From an uncultured Thalassotalea sp. (GTDB lineage: Bacteria > Pseudomonadota > Gammaproteobacteria > Enterobacterales > Alteromonadaceae), in assembly GCA_947502355.1 (NCBI GenBank), contig CANMZP010000017.1, positions 23,624 through 87,623 of the forward strand: a stretch of DNA of 64,000 nt. Reading direction: 5' to 3'. Positions 7,610 to 15,984 of the stretch are shown here, piece by piece. Position 1 is the first letter of the stretch, and every line of letters starts with the position of its first letter. Both the position numbers and the translations under genes were made by a program. The notes beneath the pieces are model-generated. The model worked only from the letters and a program-made list of their open reading frames with translations. It was not told where the DNA came from and searched no databases.

Positions 7610-10060
7610 CTACAAGGGCTCGATTGACTCTTCAATCACGCTGGCATCGAATTTATTGGCTAAATGCTGAACAAATTTATCATGATGGATAATTTGTTGG
7701 GCATTGGCCTGTCGTTTTTCATTAATGATTTGTTGGATCACTAATGGGGTTAATCCTGGGTTTTCAACCACTTGTATTTCTACTTGTGCAGCGTTATTTT
7801 TTACGGCGCTATAGCGAGACTTAATTTGCTCCAGTGCTTGAGGCGAATTAATATGAGCGGTTTGTTGATGCAGGTTTATTTTCAAATACTGATCATTACT
7901 TTGCGCATCCATAGTCGCATTGTAGGCCAATTGTCTTACGCGCCCACCTAACTCCATGGCATCAATTAATTGTGCCCAAGTATCGACTTGATTAGCTGAA
8001 TATACAAGGTTTGGGTCAATATCATCCAAGTTGGTATGGGCAAGCTCAGGTAACACTACTTTGGCAGTGTCTTTCTGCTCAGCAGTATCTTTCTGCTCGG
8101 CATTTTCTTCTGCTTGTATCGTGTTTTCAGGTGCTGCTTGTTTAGTATTCGCTACGGCCTGCTCAATGGGCTTGTTACCCTGGGCTTGGGCAGGCTCTAC
8201 ATTTTGCTTAGCTTTGCTTAACGGGCTATCAACCGGTTCTGCCTTGGCCGATTTCGCGACCTCGATACTAGGCTTTTTTCCACTACCCTCCGCCAGCTTT
8301 TTACGGCTGCGCAGCATATTTCGTGTTGCGAGTAATTTTTCAAGGGTGTTATCACCACCGGTCGAATCATCTGACGCGGGTGATGCTTGCTCTGGTGCAG
8401 TTGAGGCTTGCTCAATTACCGTATTCGTTGGGGCTTGTACAGGTTGTTGAACAGATTGCTCTGACGGAGGCATAGGCTCGACAGGCATGTAGCCTTGTTC
8501 GTCCTCTTCGCTCATCGGTACCATATCATCTTGCGAATAAGCGTCGATGGGGGCAAATTGTTGCTGTGCCAGTTGTTCTAATTCTTGCTGCTCTGCATTT
8601 AATGCATTGATATCATTTGCCGGTACAGGGCGCTGAGTCATACCCGGCGTCGCTGCCGCTTGAGGGCTGATCGTTGGCTCTACTATCGGTGTCGCTTTAG
8701 GGGGATCAACTTGCTCTGCTTTGATTGGCTCAGATTTGATTGGCTCAGCTTGCTTAAGCTCATTCTGTTTTGCTTCAATCGGCTCAGCTTCAACTGATTT
8801 TGGTTCAACTGATTTTGGTTCAACTTGTTCAGAGACTAACTGCGTGGTTACAACCTCTGGTTTTACCCCGTCTTGATCAGCAGCTTGTTTCGCTTCTTCT
8901 ACGTTTAGCTCAACATCATCAAACGATTCGGTTGGCTCAGGAACAAGTTGTGGCTCTGCGGTAATATCAGCGGCAACTTTTGGTTTAAACGCCAATAAAC
9001 GCAATATAACCATGTCAAAGCCGGCTTGTTCATCAAAGCTATACGGTAAGTCTTTTCGACCATTTAGGACGATTTGATAATACAGTTGCACGTCTTCTGG
9101 AGACATGCTTTTTGCAAACTTGGCAAGTAACGTGGCTCGCTGCTTGTCCACATCCACCGAATTGGGTAATAACTGCCAAAGAGCAACTTGATGCAATAAC
9201 TGTAAAAGTTCGGCTAATAATCGATGATAACTTGGCGCAAAGCTGGCAATGGACTGAGTTAATTCTAATAAGCCCTGCGCATCTTGTTTAACCAATGCGA
9301 TAAGAATTTTGTATATCCAGTTTTGATCGACACCGCCTAGCATAGATTGCAAATTAGCGGCCGTAATGTTGCCCTGCCCTTGTGCTATGGCCTGGTCCGT
9401 TAAACTTAAAGAATCTCGCATACTGCCACGGGCAGCTTTAGCCAAAATGGTTAATGCGTCAGGTTCAAAGGTAACTTCCTCAGCGGCTAGTATTTCACCA
9501 AGCTTTTGTTCAATTTGTGCTGGCGTTAACGCTTTTAAATGAAACTGCAAACAACGTGATAACACCGTTACCGGTAACTTTTGTGGATCGGTGGTGGCGA
9601 GAATGAATTTTACATGTGGTGGTGGCTCTTCTAGCGTTTTTAACAGGGCGTTAAAACTGCTTTTCGATAACATGTGCACCTCATCAATTAGGTACACTTT
9701 AAAGCGGCCACGCGTTGGCGCGTATTGAACGTTATCTAAAATTTCACGGGTATCATCAACTTTCGTGCGAGAAGCAGCATCAATTTCAAGAAGATCAACA
9801 AAGTTCCCCTGATCGACATCGACACAAACATCACATTTGCCACAGGGCTCGGCGGTAATGCCTTCCTGACAATTTAAGCTTTTGGCAAAAATTCTTGCTA
9901 TGGTGGTTTTACCAACACCTCGGGTGCCGGTGAATAGGTAGGCATGGTGTAATCGCTCTTGCATTAGTGCATTGACTAATACGGTTACAACATGTTCTTG
10001 ACCAACTAATTGGGAAAAGTTTTTTGGTCGCCATTTACGCGCGAGTACTTGATAACTCAT
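7610..10060 (-). CDS. dnaX: DNA polymerase III subunits gamma and tau
   Basis: This is the clamp-loader ATPase of the replisome. Walker A is GTRGVGKT (45-52), the zinc-module cysteines are Cys64, 73, 76 and 79, Walker B is LIDEVH (124-129), and the SRC sensor sits at 168-170. A long Pro/Glu/Gln-rich linker with duplicated pieces (VEPKSVEPKSVE, AEQKDTAEQKDTA) separates the AAA+ part from the tau C-terminal domain, making 816 residues. Codons 594-596 form an in-frame A AAA AAG slippery site that would give a 597-residue gamma form. It heads the dnaX-ybaB unit. Confidence 0.97.
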   Translation of the reverse strand: MSYQVLARKWRPKNFSQLVGQEHVVTVLVNALMQERLHHAYLFTGTRGVGKTTIARIFAKSLNCQEGITAEPCGKCDVCVDVDQGNFVDLLEIDAASRTKVDDTREILDNVQYAPTRGRFKVYLIDEVHMLSKSSFNALLKTLEEPPPHVKFILATTDPQKLPVTVLSRCLQFHLKALTPAQIEQKLGEILAAEEVTFEPDALTILAKAARGSMRDSLSLTDQAIAQGQGNITAANLQSMLGGVDQNWIYKILIALVKQDAQGLLELTQSIASFAPSYHRLLAELLQLLHQVALWQLLPNSVDVDKQRATLLAKFAKSMSPEDVQLYYQIVLNGRKDLPYSFDEQAGFDMVILRLLAFKPKVAADITAEPQLVPEPTESFDDVELNVEEAKQAADQDGVKPEVVTTQLVSEQVEPKSVEPKSVEAEPIEAKQNELKQAEPIKSEPIKAEQVDPPKATPIVEPTISPQAAATPGMTQRPVPANDINALNAEQQELEQLAQQQFAPIDAYSQDDMVPMSEEDEQGYMPVEPMPPSEQSVQQPVQAPTNTVIEQASTAPEQASPASDDSTGGDNTLEKLLATRNMLRSRKKLAEGSGKKPSIEVAKSAKAEPVDSPLSKAKQNVEPAQAQGNKPIEQAVANTKQAAPENTIQAEENAEQKDTAEQKDTAKVVLPELAHTNLDDIDPNLVYSANQVDTWAQLIDAMELGGRVRQLAYNATMDAQSNDQYLKINLHQQTAHINSPQALEQIKSRYSAVKNNAAQVEIQVVENPGLTPLVIQQIINEKRQANAQQIIHHDKFVQHLANKFDASVIEESIEPL
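8246..8291 (-). promoter_or_regulatory. Programmed -1 ribosomal frameshift site in dnaX
   Basis: On the minus strand the zero-frame slippery heptamer A AAA AAG lies at 8279-8273. A Shine-Dalgarno-like GGAGGG (8291-8286) sits 6 nt upstream. A 5-bp stem (GGTCG 8261-8257 / CGGCC 8250-8246, loop of six) lies 11 nt downstream. A -1 slip gives GCC then TAG (8270-8268), that is one Ala and a stop. This mirrors E. coli dnaX, where one Glu and a stop follow the same heptamer. Confidence 0.8.
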
Positions 10061-10309
10061 CTGCTTCTACTTTCACTCTTTATGTTGTGATTATTATATT
10101 AAGAATAAAGCTTGGCTAGCAAGTCAAAGCTCTGAATAATACCAATTGTATTAAGTGGGTTGTCAACTGAGGATTCTAGATAGAAGGTTATAAGAATTGA
10201 AATTCAAGTCGTTAAAACGTTTTAGCTAAATACCCTTTAGGTAGGTTTTATGTTGTTACAAATCCTACTCAGCAACCAGATACTTGATTCAGTTGGTATA
10301 AAATTAATT

Positions 10310-10337
10310 GGCCAATTGAGCTTATGCCCAATTGGCC
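10310..10337 (-). terminator. Hairpin after apt, probable terminator
   Basis: Nine-bp arms ggccaattg (10310-10318) and caattggcc (10329-10337) lie 23 nt past the apt stop and are followed on the minus strand by a T-rich tract. The rest of the 10061-10359 gap should hold the dnaX promoter; no gene is visible there. Confidence 0.6.
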
Positions 10338-10359
10338 GATAATTTTTTGCTTTGCTGTC

Positions 10360-10908
10360 TTAGTCGCCTAAGTATTCAACCATGGAATATACGTTTACAT
10401 CCAAGGCTTCTAAGCGCTCATGACCTTTAAGATCAGGTAAGCCAATAATAAATGCAGACTCGGCTACGTTAGCCCCCAAGCTGCGAATTAGCTTGGTTGT
10501 TGCTTCGATGGTACCGCCTGTTGCCAATAAATCGTCAACCATTAATACGTTATCGTCGCTGTTTAGTGCGTCTACATGGATTTCAAGGGTGTCTTGACCA
10601 TATTCTAAGTTGTAGCTCTCACCTTTGGTTTCACGTGGTAACTTGCCTGGCTTACGAACAGGAACAAAACCAACATTTAATGCTAACGCCAACGGCGCAC
10701 CAAAAATAAAACCACGAGCTTCCGTACCAACGATCTTTGTGATCCCTTTATCGCTAAACTTTTCTTTTAAGTGATCAATACACAGAGAAAAGGCTTTAGG
10801 GTCTTCAAGAATGCCTGTGATATCGCGGAACATAATTCCTTCGATAGGGTAATTAGGCACGTCATGGATCACACTTTTTAAATAAGAAATATCGTTTTCA
10901 GTCATCAT
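10360..10908 (-). CDS. apt: Adenine phosphoribosyltransferase
   Basis: Apt salvages adenine with PRPP to AMP in the cytoplasm. The 182-residue length matches the family. The PRPP-binding signature [13 protein letters not shown] is at 121-133, and the adenine-loop region [14 protein letters not shown] at 61-74. The gene precedes dnaX in the same direction, an order also seen in Shewanella and relatives. A hairpin between the two suggests partly separate transcripts. Confidence 0.96.
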   Translation of the reverse strand: MMTENDISYLKSVIHDVPNYPIEGIMFRDITGILEDPKAFSLCIDHLKEKFSDKGITKIVGTEARGFIFGAPLALALNVGFVPVRKPGKLPRETKGESYNLEYGQDTLEIHVDALNSDDNVLMVDDLLATGGTIEATTKLIRSLGANVAESAFIIGLPDLKGHERLEALDVNVYSMVEYLGD

Positions 10909-11029
10909 ATATAAACAATTAAAAATATTGGACTACAGCATAATAGATCTTTGCCTATTTTTACAGTACAAAAGTTTAATTGATTGTTGCAATGCGTAAT
11001 TAATGAGCTTGCAATAAGTCCAGACTTAT

Positions 11030-11413
11030 TTAAGCAACTTCGGCGACTTGTTCAAATAATTGCGAAACATTTTGGGTAAACTCGTTCATATTAAGTGGTT
11101 TTGACATAACCACATCAACAATGTGAACCGGAGGCATTTGAGTAACCGACTTTAGCGGCTCGGTGGTTAAAAACATGATGGATTTCGGGACATTATCCCT
11201 CATAGACTCAATGTTTTTTAATAGTTGGACACCATCCATAAGTGGCATAAGATGGTCAATAATGCACAAATCATAATATTGACCTTGCAGCTTATTGTAA
11301 CCATCTAAGCCATTGATGGCAGCACAAACGTTATACCCTTCCTTTGTTAACATTTGAGTTAGACGATCTCTGATTTGATCATTATCGTCGATAAGTAAAA
11401 TGTGTTTAGTCAT
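11030..11413 (-). CDS. Single-domain response regulator (CheY-like)
   Basis: A stand-alone receiver domain of 127 residues. It has acidic-pocket Asp9/Asp10, phosphoacceptor Asp53 (IIDHLMP), Thr83 and Lys105 (SKPL). There is no output domain, so it likely acts through protein contacts like CheY or Spo0F. The start at 11413 was chosen because AAGGAG precedes it; a longer frame begins at 11434. A 40-residue membrane protein gene ends 33 nt upstream, and both probably share the FNR-box promoter. No partner kinase is in the window. Confidence 0.88.
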   Translation of the reverse strand: MTKHILLIDDNDQIRDRLTQMLTKEGYNVCAAINGLDGYNKLQGQYYDLCIIDHLMPLMDGVQLLKNIESMRDNVPKSIMFLTTEPLKSVTQMPPVHIVDVVMSKPLNMNEFTQNVSQLFEQVAEVA

Positions 11414-11445
11414 TGTAAACTCCTTTAATGACATAGCCGATTCAT

Positions 11446-11568
11446 TTAAGCTAAATGCGTATACCAGCCCATAACCATTGGCAATAGTGGCATTGAAACA
11501 AGGGCAACTAAAGCAATAAATAAGTGGCGTTTTGAGGTGGTTTCGGTAAATGAATTATCGTGCGACAT
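11446..11568 (-). CDS. Small single-span membrane protein, 40 aa
   Basis: This short gene encodes a polar N-terminus (MSHDNSFTETTSKRH) followed by one hydrophobic helix (LFIALVALVSMPLLPMVMGW). GAAGAGAG precedes the ATG by about 8 nt. Size and layout recall small respiratory accessory proteins such as NapE/TorE, but similarity is too short for assignment. A perfect FNR box is centred 64 nt upstream of the start. It appears to be the first gene of an operon with the response regulator. Confidence 0.6.
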   Translation of the reverse strand: MSHDNSFTETTSKRHLFIALVALVSMPLLPMVMGWYTHLA

Positions 11569-11625
11569 AGTATAACTCTCTTCAATAGTAAAATTGAGGC
11601 GAATCTTACACGATTGAACAACATT

Positions 11626-11639
11626 TTGATATAGATCAA
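11626..11639 (-). promoter_or_regulatory. FNR/EtrA-type binding site
   Basis: TTGATATAGATCAA is a perfect match to the FNR consensus TTGAT-N4-ATCAA. On the minus strand a TAAGAT -10-like hexamer lies at 11608-11603. This places the box near the -35 to -40 position expected for FNR activation. The target would be the 40-residue gene and the response regulator, predicting induction under low oxygen. Confidence 0.7.
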
Positions 11640-11897
11640 GTAAAGTTTTTTAACGATTATTTACAGTTGGAGAGATTTACGTTGCAAGTATACCACTTTA
11701 TACCAACCCACCAATTTAATCCCTTATTTTTCAATAGTTAACCAGTTTAAGCATTTATTAAAATCGGCTTGCATGTCTATTTTTTAACCATGTAAGCATC
11801 TTATTCTTGTGTAGTTAGTCCATTTTCGCCTAAAAAAGTTCCAAAACTATCACCTTTCATATTGATTCCTTTCACTGGTGAACCAAATTTAAGGCAC
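11640..11897. other. Intergenic stretch, no gene seen
   Basis: About 260 AT-rich bases between the FNR box and the terminator of the low-complexity gene. I see no open frame, RNA gene or repeat that I can support. Confidence 0.4.
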
Positions 11898-11923
11898 AAA
11901 AAAACAGCCTAAGCTGTTTTTTT
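11898..11923 (-). terminator. Rho-independent terminator of the EGKCG-repeat gene
   Basis: Arms aaaaaaacagc / gctgttttttt with a four-base loop give T-runs on both strands, 27 nt after the stop of the minus-strand gene. Confidence 0.85.
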
Positions 11924-11949
11924 AAGTGAGTTAAATGTTGCCTGCTGTA

Positions 11950-12432
11950 TTAGCTTTCACCACATTTGCTTTTCTTTTTACCTTCGCCACATTTACCTTC
12001 ACCACATTTGCCTTTCTTTTTACCTTCGCCACATTTGCCTTCACCGCATTTGCCTTTGGCTTTACCTTCGCCACATTTGCCTTCACCGCATTTGCCTTTG
12101 GCTTTACCTTCGCCACATTTACCTTCGCCGCATTTGCCTTTGGCTTTACCTTCACCACACTTGCCTTCACCGCATTTGCCTTTGGCTTTACCTTCACCAC
12201 ACTTACCTTCACCGCATTTGCCTTTGGCTTTGGCTTTACCTTCACCACACTTGCCTTCACCGCATTTTTCTTTCTTTTTCTTATCGCCGTGCTCGTCATC
12301 ACTGTGCATTGAAGTCACTGTACTTTGAGCTTCAAATGGATTCACTTCAGCTTTCGCTGGTAAGGTCGCCATTAAACTCAGTAAAGCCGCACTTAATGCC
12401 GCAGTTAAAAAATATTTCTTAAAAAATTTCAT
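11950..12432 (-). CDS. Secreted HvfA-like EGKCG-repeat protein (COG3767), candidate MNIO precursor peptide
   Basis: The 160-residue product begins with a signal peptide (basic MKFFKK, hydrophobic core, likely cut after AKA near 28). A linker and a Lys-rich patch follow. Residues 56-155 are seven tandem CGEGKCGEGK units with Lys/Ala/Gly spacers, giving 15 cysteines and seven EGKCG motifs. HvfA-type precursors carry EGKCG motifs converted to oxazolone-thioamide groups by the HvfB (DUF692, MNIO) and HvfC enzymes. No such enzymes flank this gene, so modification is inferred from the motif alone. AGGAAGG precedes the start. Confidence 0.75.
   Translation of the reverse strand: MKFFKKYFLTAALSAALLSLMATLPAKAEVNPFEAQSTVTSMHSDDEHGDKKKKEKCGEGKCGEGKAKAKGKCGEGKCGEGKAKGKCGEGKCGEGKAKGKCGEGKCGEGKAKGKCGEGKCGEGKAKGKCGEGKCGEGKKKGKCGEGKCGEGKKKSKCGES
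11953..12267 (-). repeat. Tandem 42-bp coding repeat (seven copies)
   Basis: Seven units, the first 48 bp and the others 42 bp, encode the CGEGKCGEGK blocks. Third positions vary between copies (cgccac/accaca versions), so selection on the protein is more likely than very recent expansion. Because the repeat has no stop in several frames, long antisense open frames over it are artefacts. Confidence 0.85.
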
Positions 12433-13511
12433 AGTTACCTTCCTAAATATTGTTTTATATAACCTGTGTTAGGGTTTCTACCATCAAACACTCAGTCTAT
12501 GGGTTATCAAATAGACCTAAGCATTAGGTAAATAATTTCACTTGATTACAATTTTATCAAGTTTTTGGTAAATTTATTTAACAAACAAGGCGATGTGACG
12601 TTTGCAGCAAACTCAACTGTTACAATAAAAGGCAAAAAAAAGCCGCCATTATTCCATTCAAGTTTGCATGTCCGGACATAAGATTATTTTTTAACCTGTC
12701 CCATTTTTTTCTGCGTCCCCTTTGCGCCAACAGCAAGAATACAATCCCACTTAATCTACATAAATAACAAAACAACCGTTTGAAACCCGTCCCTATTACT
12801 ACAGCGCTTATTATTACTAGAGCAAAGCGACTATGGCCCCTTTAACATTCACCATCAATTGCATAACCCCAGCTAACCACTTACATGTAATCACTTGATT
12901 TTGCAATATAAAATAGTAGAATTTATTTCTCTAAAAATTACAATTTTTTCTTTGCAATCTGTAATTAGTCAGCCTAGATTTAGAAATGTTAGACGGAGTT
13001 AGCAGCTCACTAACCTATACGATAACAAGGTGAAAAAACGAATACCCACCTATTTTATGGAGTCAGATTGAAGTTAAAACAGCATTTTCACCGTGTGTGC
13101 TAACTGTCTTAACTAAGACGAGCAAAAAGAGTTGCAAAATAGATTTGCCAAACTAGCCGCCTTATTGGACTTTGTCAGCTAAGTTTGTGCGCCGTATTGT
13201 TAAGGAAAACAATACTGACATGGAAGAAATCAATGGATTGATTGAATAAGGATGTTTAAAAAGGAGTGCCAAGGATCAAACTTAAGTCATTGAGTTTTTT
13301 GCTTTGCTGGGGTGGCTTACATAGTCCATAGCAACCCTTTTCACGGAAGAGATAGTTAATGCCGATGGAATGGCATAACCAAGAAGATAAGGAGGAGTGG
13401 TTCAAATACCTATGTAAGGTTTAATGGCTTAAAGGAATAACCATAAGCAGTGCAATGGCGTTTGATCCTCTTTACTCTTTTTTAATACCGATTAATATGC
13501 AAGGAGAGCCC
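12433..13511. other. Gene-poor stretch of about 1 kb with possible gene remnants
   Basis: No open frame longer than about 60 codons is present. The first 200 bp should contain the promoter of the EGKCG-repeat gene. Around 13185-13250 a short frame (VRRIVKENNTDMEEINGLIE, then stop) looks like the decayed tail of a coding region, and the frame upstream is broken. Nothing else is identifiable. Confidence 0.4.
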
Positions 13512-14303
13512 ATGCCCAGAAAATCCAGGCTTTATCAGGCAAACATGCCTTATATAGTGCATCAAACAGCGAACAAAGATACGTTTTGTTTTTTAGATGA
13601 TGAAGATCGTCTATATTTTTTGCTGATTTTGCAATACGCTTTAAATCGCTATCATTTGGCCTTACATGCTTTTGTCTTGTTAGATGAAACCTTTAAGCTG
13701 TTACTCACGCCAAAGACGACCAATGGCATTTCACAATTAATGCAAATGTTAAGTGGCCGATACACCAAATATTACAATCAGAAGTATCAAAAAGATGGCA
13801 ATATGTGGTACGACCGCTATAAAGCCAGTCATGTAGAAGATCCTGCTTTTATACTCGCCACGATGCGTTATATGGAGTCTTTGCCTGTTGCCAGAGGCAA
13901 GGTAAATCATCCTGAGCAATATAAGTGGTCAAGTTATCTTGATAATGTCGGCAACACCAGCTTTGAAGAGCGATTTTCTATGCCAATTGATCAAGGCAAG
14001 AGCTCGGCGAATCAAATCAATGAAACCGTAACAATGACATTTAATCGCCAGTACGACAGAAAAACGCCGTTTATTACCGAACATCAGAACTTTAAACGGT
14101 TAGGTAACGGATTGCTTGAACGCAAAGGTTGGTACAAAACACTATTCTTTATGGATAAAAACAAAGTGAATTTTCAATTCTTCGATGACCGGTTAAAACA
14201 TGGTTATCCGATTGGCAGTGCTGAATTTATTCAATATATCGAAGAGCTGTTCTCGGTTAAGTTTCGGCAGGTAAAGCCGGGTAGGCCTAGAAAAAAGCCG
14301 TAG
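13512..14303 (+). CDS. Y1-type transposase relative lacking the HUH motif
   Basis: The protein aligns by eye with REP-associated/IS200-like Y1 transposases. It begins MPRKSRLYQ, has DDEDRLYFLLIL, then MQMLSGRYTKYYN, and MRYMESLPVARGKVNHPEQYKWSSY with a candidate catalytic Tyr120. Where the family has NHVHLLL, this protein reads DETFKLLL (58-65), so both metal-binding histidines are gone. It also has a long C-terminal extension ending in a basic tail. The start at 13512 follows AAGGAGAG. It is either inactive or domesticated for DNA binding. Confidence 0.75.
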   Translation: MPRKSRLYQANMPYIVHQTANKDTFCFLDDEDRLYFLLILQYALNRYHLALHAFVLLDETFKLLLTPKTTNGISQLMQMLSGRYTKYYNQKYQKDGNMWYDRYKASHVEDPAFILATMRYMESLPVARGKVNHPEQYKWSSYLDNVGNTSFEERFSMPIDQGKSSANQINETVTMTFNRQYDRKTPFITEHQNFKRLGNGLLERKGWYKTLFFMDKNKVNFQFFDDRLKHGYPIGSAEFIQYIEELFSVKFRQVKPGRPRKKP

Positions 14304-14333
14304 TTTGAAGTGACGCCACTAAGTTACGCGGAT

Positions 14334-14365
14334 AAAAAAACGGGATCTTTTGAGATCCCGTTTCT
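14334..14365. terminator. Bidirectional Rho-independent terminator
   Basis: cgggatct (14341-14348) and agatcccg (14353-14360) are flanked by an A-run and a T-rich tract. It serves the convergent transposase-like gene and galU. Confidence 0.85.
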
Positions 14366-14386
14366 TATATTTTAATAACTACGTAC

Positions 14387-15289
14387 TTAAAGTGTATCTA
14401 AAAACGCTTTAAATTCTGTACCTAATTTAGCGTCACGCAACCCGTAAATAACATTAGCTTGCAAGTAACCTTGCTTAGAACCACAATCATGCGATTTACC
14501 CGTCATATTAAAGGCTTCAACCGGCTCCACTTTCATTAAACTGGCAATGGCATCGGTTAATTGGATTTCATCACCCGCGCCTGGCGGAGTAAACTCGAGT
14601 AGATCCCAAATTTGGGCAGATAAAACATAACGACCAACTACGGCAAGGTTTGATGGTGCTTCATCAACATCTGGCTTTTCAACAATTTCAGTCATCGCAA
14701 CCGATTTACCTGGCTCAACGTCCACACCACCACAGTCAACCACACCGTAACTGCTCACCTGCTCCATCGGCACTGGTTCAACCATAATTTGGCTCGCACC
14801 AGTTTCATCATACTTTTTAAGCATGGCGGCTAAGTTTTCAGTTTTTAAATTTGATTCTACTTCATCAATCAGTACATCGGGTAAAACAACCGCAAAAGGC
14901 TCATTGCCAACAATAGGTTTTGCCTTTAAAACGGCATGACCAAGGCCTTTTGCTTCACCTTGACGCACATGCATGATGGTCACGCCTTTAGGGCAAATGG
15001 CCTGTACTTCTTCTAGCAATTGACGCTTAACACGCTTTTCAAGCGTAGACTCTAGCTCGTATGATTTATCAAAATGGTTTTCAATGGCATTTTTCGATGA
15101 ATGCGTAACTAACACAATCTCTTTGATCCCCGCAGCAATACACTCATTAACGATGTACTGAATGAGTGGTTTATCAACAACAGGTAACATTTCTTTCGGA
15201 ATTGCTTTGGTTGCCGGCAACATACGTGTACCAAGTCCCGCAACTGGGATAACTGCTTTTTTAATTTGAGAAGTATTTGTTATAGGCAT
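14387..15289 (-). CDS. galU: UTP-glucose-1-phosphate uridylyltransferase
   Basis: GalU makes UDP-glucose from UTP and glucose-1-phosphate, feeding UDP-GlcA through Ugd at 35906 and other surface sugars. The nucleotidyltransferase signature [18 protein letters not shown] lies at 17-34. Later motifs include VLPDVLID and EKPDVDEAP. Its 300-residue length is normal for bacterial GalU. It stands alone with its own terminator at the edge of the polysaccharide region. Confidence 0.95.
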   Translation of the reverse strand: MPITNTSQIKKAVIPVAGLGTRMLPATKAIPKEMLPVVDKPLIQYIVNECIAAGIKEIVLVTHSSKNAIENHFDKSYELESTLEKRVKRQLLEEVQAICPKGVTIMHVRQGEAKGLGHAVLKAKPIVGNEPFAVVLPDVLIDEVESNLKTENLAAMLKKYDETGASQIMVEPVPMEQVSSYGVVDCGGVDVEPGKSVAMTEIVEKPDVDEAPSNLAVVGRYVLSAQIWDLLEFTPPGAGDEIQLTDAIASLMKVEPVEAFNMTGKSHDCGSKQGYLQANVIYGLRDAKLGTEFKAFLDTL

Positions 15290-15436
15290 AGTCTACGATT
15301 CCATTTATCATTATTTTTTAGATTCACGTCATTCCTAGACGCAAAATAGAAAGGATCATTATACTGCAAGTGATAAGGGTTTCAACTGACAAGCTAAAAT
15401 TACCAATTTTTCTGGTAAAAAAATGGGAAATATAGA

Positions 15437-15844
15437 TTAACTTGTTCTATTAAATCGTTTTAATAAAAGAACATTAACCGCATACACAACAAGGATGCCA
15501 ATAAAAATCCCTACGCTATCGGCAAAAACATCAAGTAACGAAAAGTACCTACTCGGTAATGCATATTGCACCACCTCAATGACCACCCCATAAAGCACGA
15601 GCGGTAGGAACACCCTTTTAAACAGCTGCCTGGTAGGCTTTTTATAGCAAAATGCCAATAATATAGTTAACACACAAAAAGCAATAGAGTGGTTGGCTTT
15701 ATCCCACGCACTAAGAGTTGGTGCGCTTTCACTCGGTAAAAAAGCCAGAGTAGAAATCACCAAAAGATTCATTACTAAGCCTATTTTGGCAAGTGTTTGC
15801 AACAATGAGGGAGTACAATCAGTGTTAGGATTTAGAAATTGCAT
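15437..15844 (-). CDS. VanZ-like membrane protein
   Basis: A small integral membrane protein of 135 residues with about four hydrophobic helices. It has the VanZ-family pattern SAWDKANHSIAFCVLTIL and LYGVVIEVVQYALPSRYFSLLDVFADSVG. VanZ-like proteins often lie beside polysaccharide loci, and their biochemical role is unclear. It is probably transcribed alone, upstream of galU and in the same direction. Confidence 0.8.
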   Translation of the reverse strand: MQFLNPNTDCTPSLLQTLAKIGLVMNLLVISTLAFLPSESAPTLSAWDKANHSIAFCVLTILLAFCYKKPTRQLFKRVFLPLVLYGVVIEVVQYALPSRYFSLLDVFADSVGIFIGILVVYAVNVLLLKRFNRTS

Positions 15845-15984
15845 TTATAAACTCAAGTTTGGATGTGTTCTTAAAACGGAGACCGTCTACTGTCTACGCT
15901 TCTAGCTTGCGCCCTATTATGCCTGTCAATTTTCAAATTTGTATTAATATTATTAGTGAGACAATAATAATTTTAGGCAAGTAA

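Noticed and set aside
11931..12328. Several long open frames on both strands over the EGKCG-repeat gene
   Set aside because: They arise because a 42-bp repeat without stops stays open in other frames. Only the 11950-12432 minus frame has a ribosome site and signal peptide.
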